Shown one piece after another: positions 62,202 to 64,000 of a stretch of DNA of 64,000 nt. The notes under the pieces are model-generated. The model saw only the letters and a list, made by a program, of their open reading frames with translations, was not told where the DNA came from and made no database searches. Source of the stretch: Bacteroidales bacterium (GTDB taxonomy: Bacteria; Bacteroidota; Bacteroidia; Bacteroidales; 4484-276); the NCBI GenBank assembly GCA_035647615.1, contig DASRND010000006.1, positions 1 through 64,000 on the forward strand. The letters are read 5' to 3'. Within the stretch, counting starts at the first letter, position 1, and every line of letters starts with the position of its first letter. The translations under genes and the position numbers were made by a program.

Positions 62202-64000
62202 TTAGAAATCGTAATAAAAATCGTATGGAATGATGTGTGGTTTTGTGGCTTCAAACGATTGGAATTCACCACGTGGGCGCGAGTTTGTCTGAGCCATAAA
62301 GGCATTTCCGTCAGCAGGATGGGGAAACCAGCTCAGCTTTATTTCGAGGGTTTGGAATACCAGGTTTTCGTTTTTAATCAATACCCCAACCCCGATGCCC
62401 GAATATAGTTTGTTGTTATAAATGGGGCGGTTTGCGGGGCCTGCCAGGCTCGCTTCATAGAAAAGTTCCAACGCAAACTGAAACCCATAGATTATCCAGG
62501 GGGTGTAGGTAACCATGCCGGTGGTGATGTTGAGCTGCTGGTTGCCGTCGAACTTATACAATTTGAGGCCACCCATCTGGTTGAGGTTTTGCACATACAT
62601 CTTTTCGTTGCGATAGCGATTGATGCCTGCCGAATAATACATGCGGAACTGCAAGCGTGTATTGTATTTTTCGGAGAATTTAAAACGGTTGCTGAAGTAG
62701 TGTGTGCTGAAGTTGAAAAGGCCTTGTCTTAGCTGGTGATCATCAATAAAGGCACCGGCTTCTGCCAGCATGTAGAGGTAGCCAAACTTATCCAGATAAT
62801 CGCCTGCCGAAAGCGAGATGCCGCCATACGGCCGGTTGAAAAATTCAGCCAGTTCGTAGCCGGCTGTCAGCGTGAGATTAAAACCGTAAGGGATGTCCTC
62901 GGTGATGCCAAATCCATAGATGTATTTGCTTTGGTAATAGTCGTTGCGAACAAATGATATCGACCCCAGAAAGTCGGCTCGGTGCTGGTATCGGATGTTG
63001 GTATCCCGGCGGGTAGTAGGACGGAGGAGGTAATGAAGGTAATTGTAGCGGGCTGCCAGCACCAGATATTCGGCGGCCTCGGCGGGGTTGGGATGCGAAG
63101 CAAACGAATAACCTGCCACACCTTCGATGTTATGATAATGGATCTGATAGATTTTGCCGGAATCGTCCTCAGCATCCGGCGGGTAGCTGTACTTACTGTC
63201 GAGCCTGTAATACTTATCTTCGACTTTGGCCAACCCGCCCCAACTCGACTTTGTAGGCACATATTTACGAGTGGCTTGCAATCGCCGCAGCTCCGTGTTT
63301 TCGTCGCGATCTATCATGGCCTGTGCAGCTATAAACGACCCGCCGATATTGGGAACCTCATAACCCAGATAACTGTAGCGAACATAGGGCGATTTGACAG
63401 GCATCAGCGTAAAGGTATTGGTGAAAAAATGTCCCCAGCCCATAAGGTTAACCGTGTACAAATCAATTTTGTACTTATCAATTCCCGACGATCGAAATGA
63501 AGCTCCGTAAGGATAGATGTCTTTAACAATCACCACCACATCCACCGAGTCGCTGCCTGCCACGTTGTCCACAACGCGGATGCGGGCATCGTTAAGCGAA
63601 CGCAGCTCACGCAGCAGCCGCTCACTGTTGCTCATCAGGTAGGGTTCTATCCGGTCGCCTTCGCCAAAAAGCAAGTTGTCACGGATTACATAATTTCTGG
63701 TAGCTGGATAGGTCTTGTTAAGCCACCGGAAAAACTTCGACTCCGTTTGGTAAGCGGTATCCATCACCGTGGGGCCAATGGCATCGAGCACCAGGTATCG
63801 GATGTTGCGGATAACTTTGCCTTCATAAGGCTCAAAACGCTTTTCCGGTTTTTCGATGGCTGCGGTATCTTCTTTCGGTTCTTTGTGTGGATTGGCAAAA
63901 GTAGCCGCATACAATTCGCGGGTCAGACGGCTGCCCTGCGTTTTTTCTTTCAGCATCCGGCGCAATCGGTAGGTTCGTAGCTCGTCGTTTTGCCGTATTA
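62202..64000 (-). CDS. Outer membrane protein with POTRA-like N-terminus (5' end outside the window)
   Basis: The reading frame stays open to the window edge, so the start and probably a signal peptide lie beyond 64000. The visible 599 residues begin with a charged region, then a POTRA-like segment (YEGKVIRNIRYLVLDAIGPT, then LLRELRSLNDARIRVVDNVA and VVVIVKDIYPYGAS). After about residue 170 come aromatic-rich strands ending in phenylalanine (GIGVGVLIKNENLVFQTLEI), a transmembrane barrel. It could belong to the BamA/TamA-like family of Bacteroidota, but the lipid or protein it handles is unknown. Confidence 0.8.
   Translation of the reverse strand, partial: IRQNDELRTYRLRRMLKEKTQGSRLTRELYAATFANPHKEPKEDTAAIEKPEKRFEPYEGKVIRNIRYLVLDAIGPTVMDTAYQTESKFFRWLNKTYPATRNYVIRDNLLFGEGDRIEPYLMSNSERLLRELRSLNDARIRVVDNVAGSDSVDVVVIVKDIYPYGASFRSSGIDKYKIDLYTVNLMGWGHFFTNTFTLMPVKSPYVRYSYLGYEVPNIGGSFIAAQAMIDRDENTELRRLQATRKYVPTKSSWGGLAKVEDKYYRLDSKYSYPPDAEDDSGKIYQIHYHNIEGVAGYSFASHPNPAEAAEYLVLAARYNYLHYLLRPTTRRDTNIRYQHRADFLGSISFVRNDYYQSKYIYGFGITEDIPYGFNLTLTAGYELAEFFNRPYGGISLSAGDYLDKFGYLYMLAEAGAFIDDHQLRQGLFNFSTHYFSNRFKFSEKYNTRLQFRMYYSAGINRYRNEKMYVQNLNQMGGLKLYKFDGNQQLNITTGMVTYTPWIIYGFQFALELFYEASLAGPANRPIYNNKLYSGIGVGVLIKNENLVFQTLEIKLSWFPHPADGNAFMAQTNSRPRGEFQSFEATKPHIIPYDFYYDF

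Overview
The window is chromosomal DNA of a member of the Bacteroidota, most likely a Bacteroidales/Marinilabiliales-type anaerobe or facultative anaerobe. The evidence is a one-protein hybrid two-component regulator with propeller repeats and an AraC domain, a secreted protein with a type IX secretion C-terminal sorting domain, an S46 dipeptidyl-peptidase, MCE/LptD outer-membrane genes, DUF4301, and several matches to the Bacteroidota promoter -7 element TAnnTTTG. No rRNA, tRNA, CRISPR, phage or intact insertion sequence was seen. The gene at the right edge (minus strand) runs off the window.

Layout. 1-5.3 kb: a truncated secreted-protein remnant, a large hybrid sensor/regulator, and a repeat-rich gap with a foldback element. 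5.3-15.3 kb: housekeeping genes (tsaE, alanine dehydrogenase, tRNA-dihydrouridine synthase, rRNA methyltransferase, NUDIX hydrolase), a CLC chloride channel, a transglutaminase-like protein, butyrate kinase and an unknown. 15.4-26.6 kb: a minus-strand leucine/isovalerate degradation cluster (methylcrotonyl-CoA carboxylase beta, methylglutaconyl-CoA hydratase, carboxylase alpha, acyl-CoA dehydrogenase, acetoacetyl-CoA synthetase, HMG-CoA lyase-like protein). It is interrupted by a DUF1028 secreted protein, a CDGSH Fe-S protein and a REP-transposase relic. 26.8-34.4 kb: DUF4301, frr, and a TetR-TolC-HlyD-ABC-ABC efflux operon that lacks its permeases. 34.4-45.8 kb: dnaB, a beta-lactamase-fold hydrolase, a patatin, a nucleoside transporter with an unusual N-terminal domain, a bifunctional-nuclease-family protein, an MCE protein and a cell-wall amidase. 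45.9-64 kb: LptD, RidA, a DPP11-like peptidase, a nitronate monooxygenase-like enzyme, a degenerate ABC-F protein, an orphan antitoxin, a DEAD-box helicase, two small unknowns, PlsC, a GNAT-nitrilase fusion, a methyltransferase and a partial outer-membrane protein.

The leucine genes form a nearly complete route from isovaleryl-CoA to acetoacetate and back to acetoacetyl-CoA. Two of its members carry active-site variations that make their exact reactions uncertain.

The most unusual feature is the intergenic DNA. At least a dozen degenerate tandem arrays with a strict 7-bp period occur in the gaps, in at least four sequence families. Alongside them are palindromic REP-like elements next to a RAYT transposase relic, a MITE-like foldback element, and two places where a dispersed repeat has been absorbed in frame into a protein.
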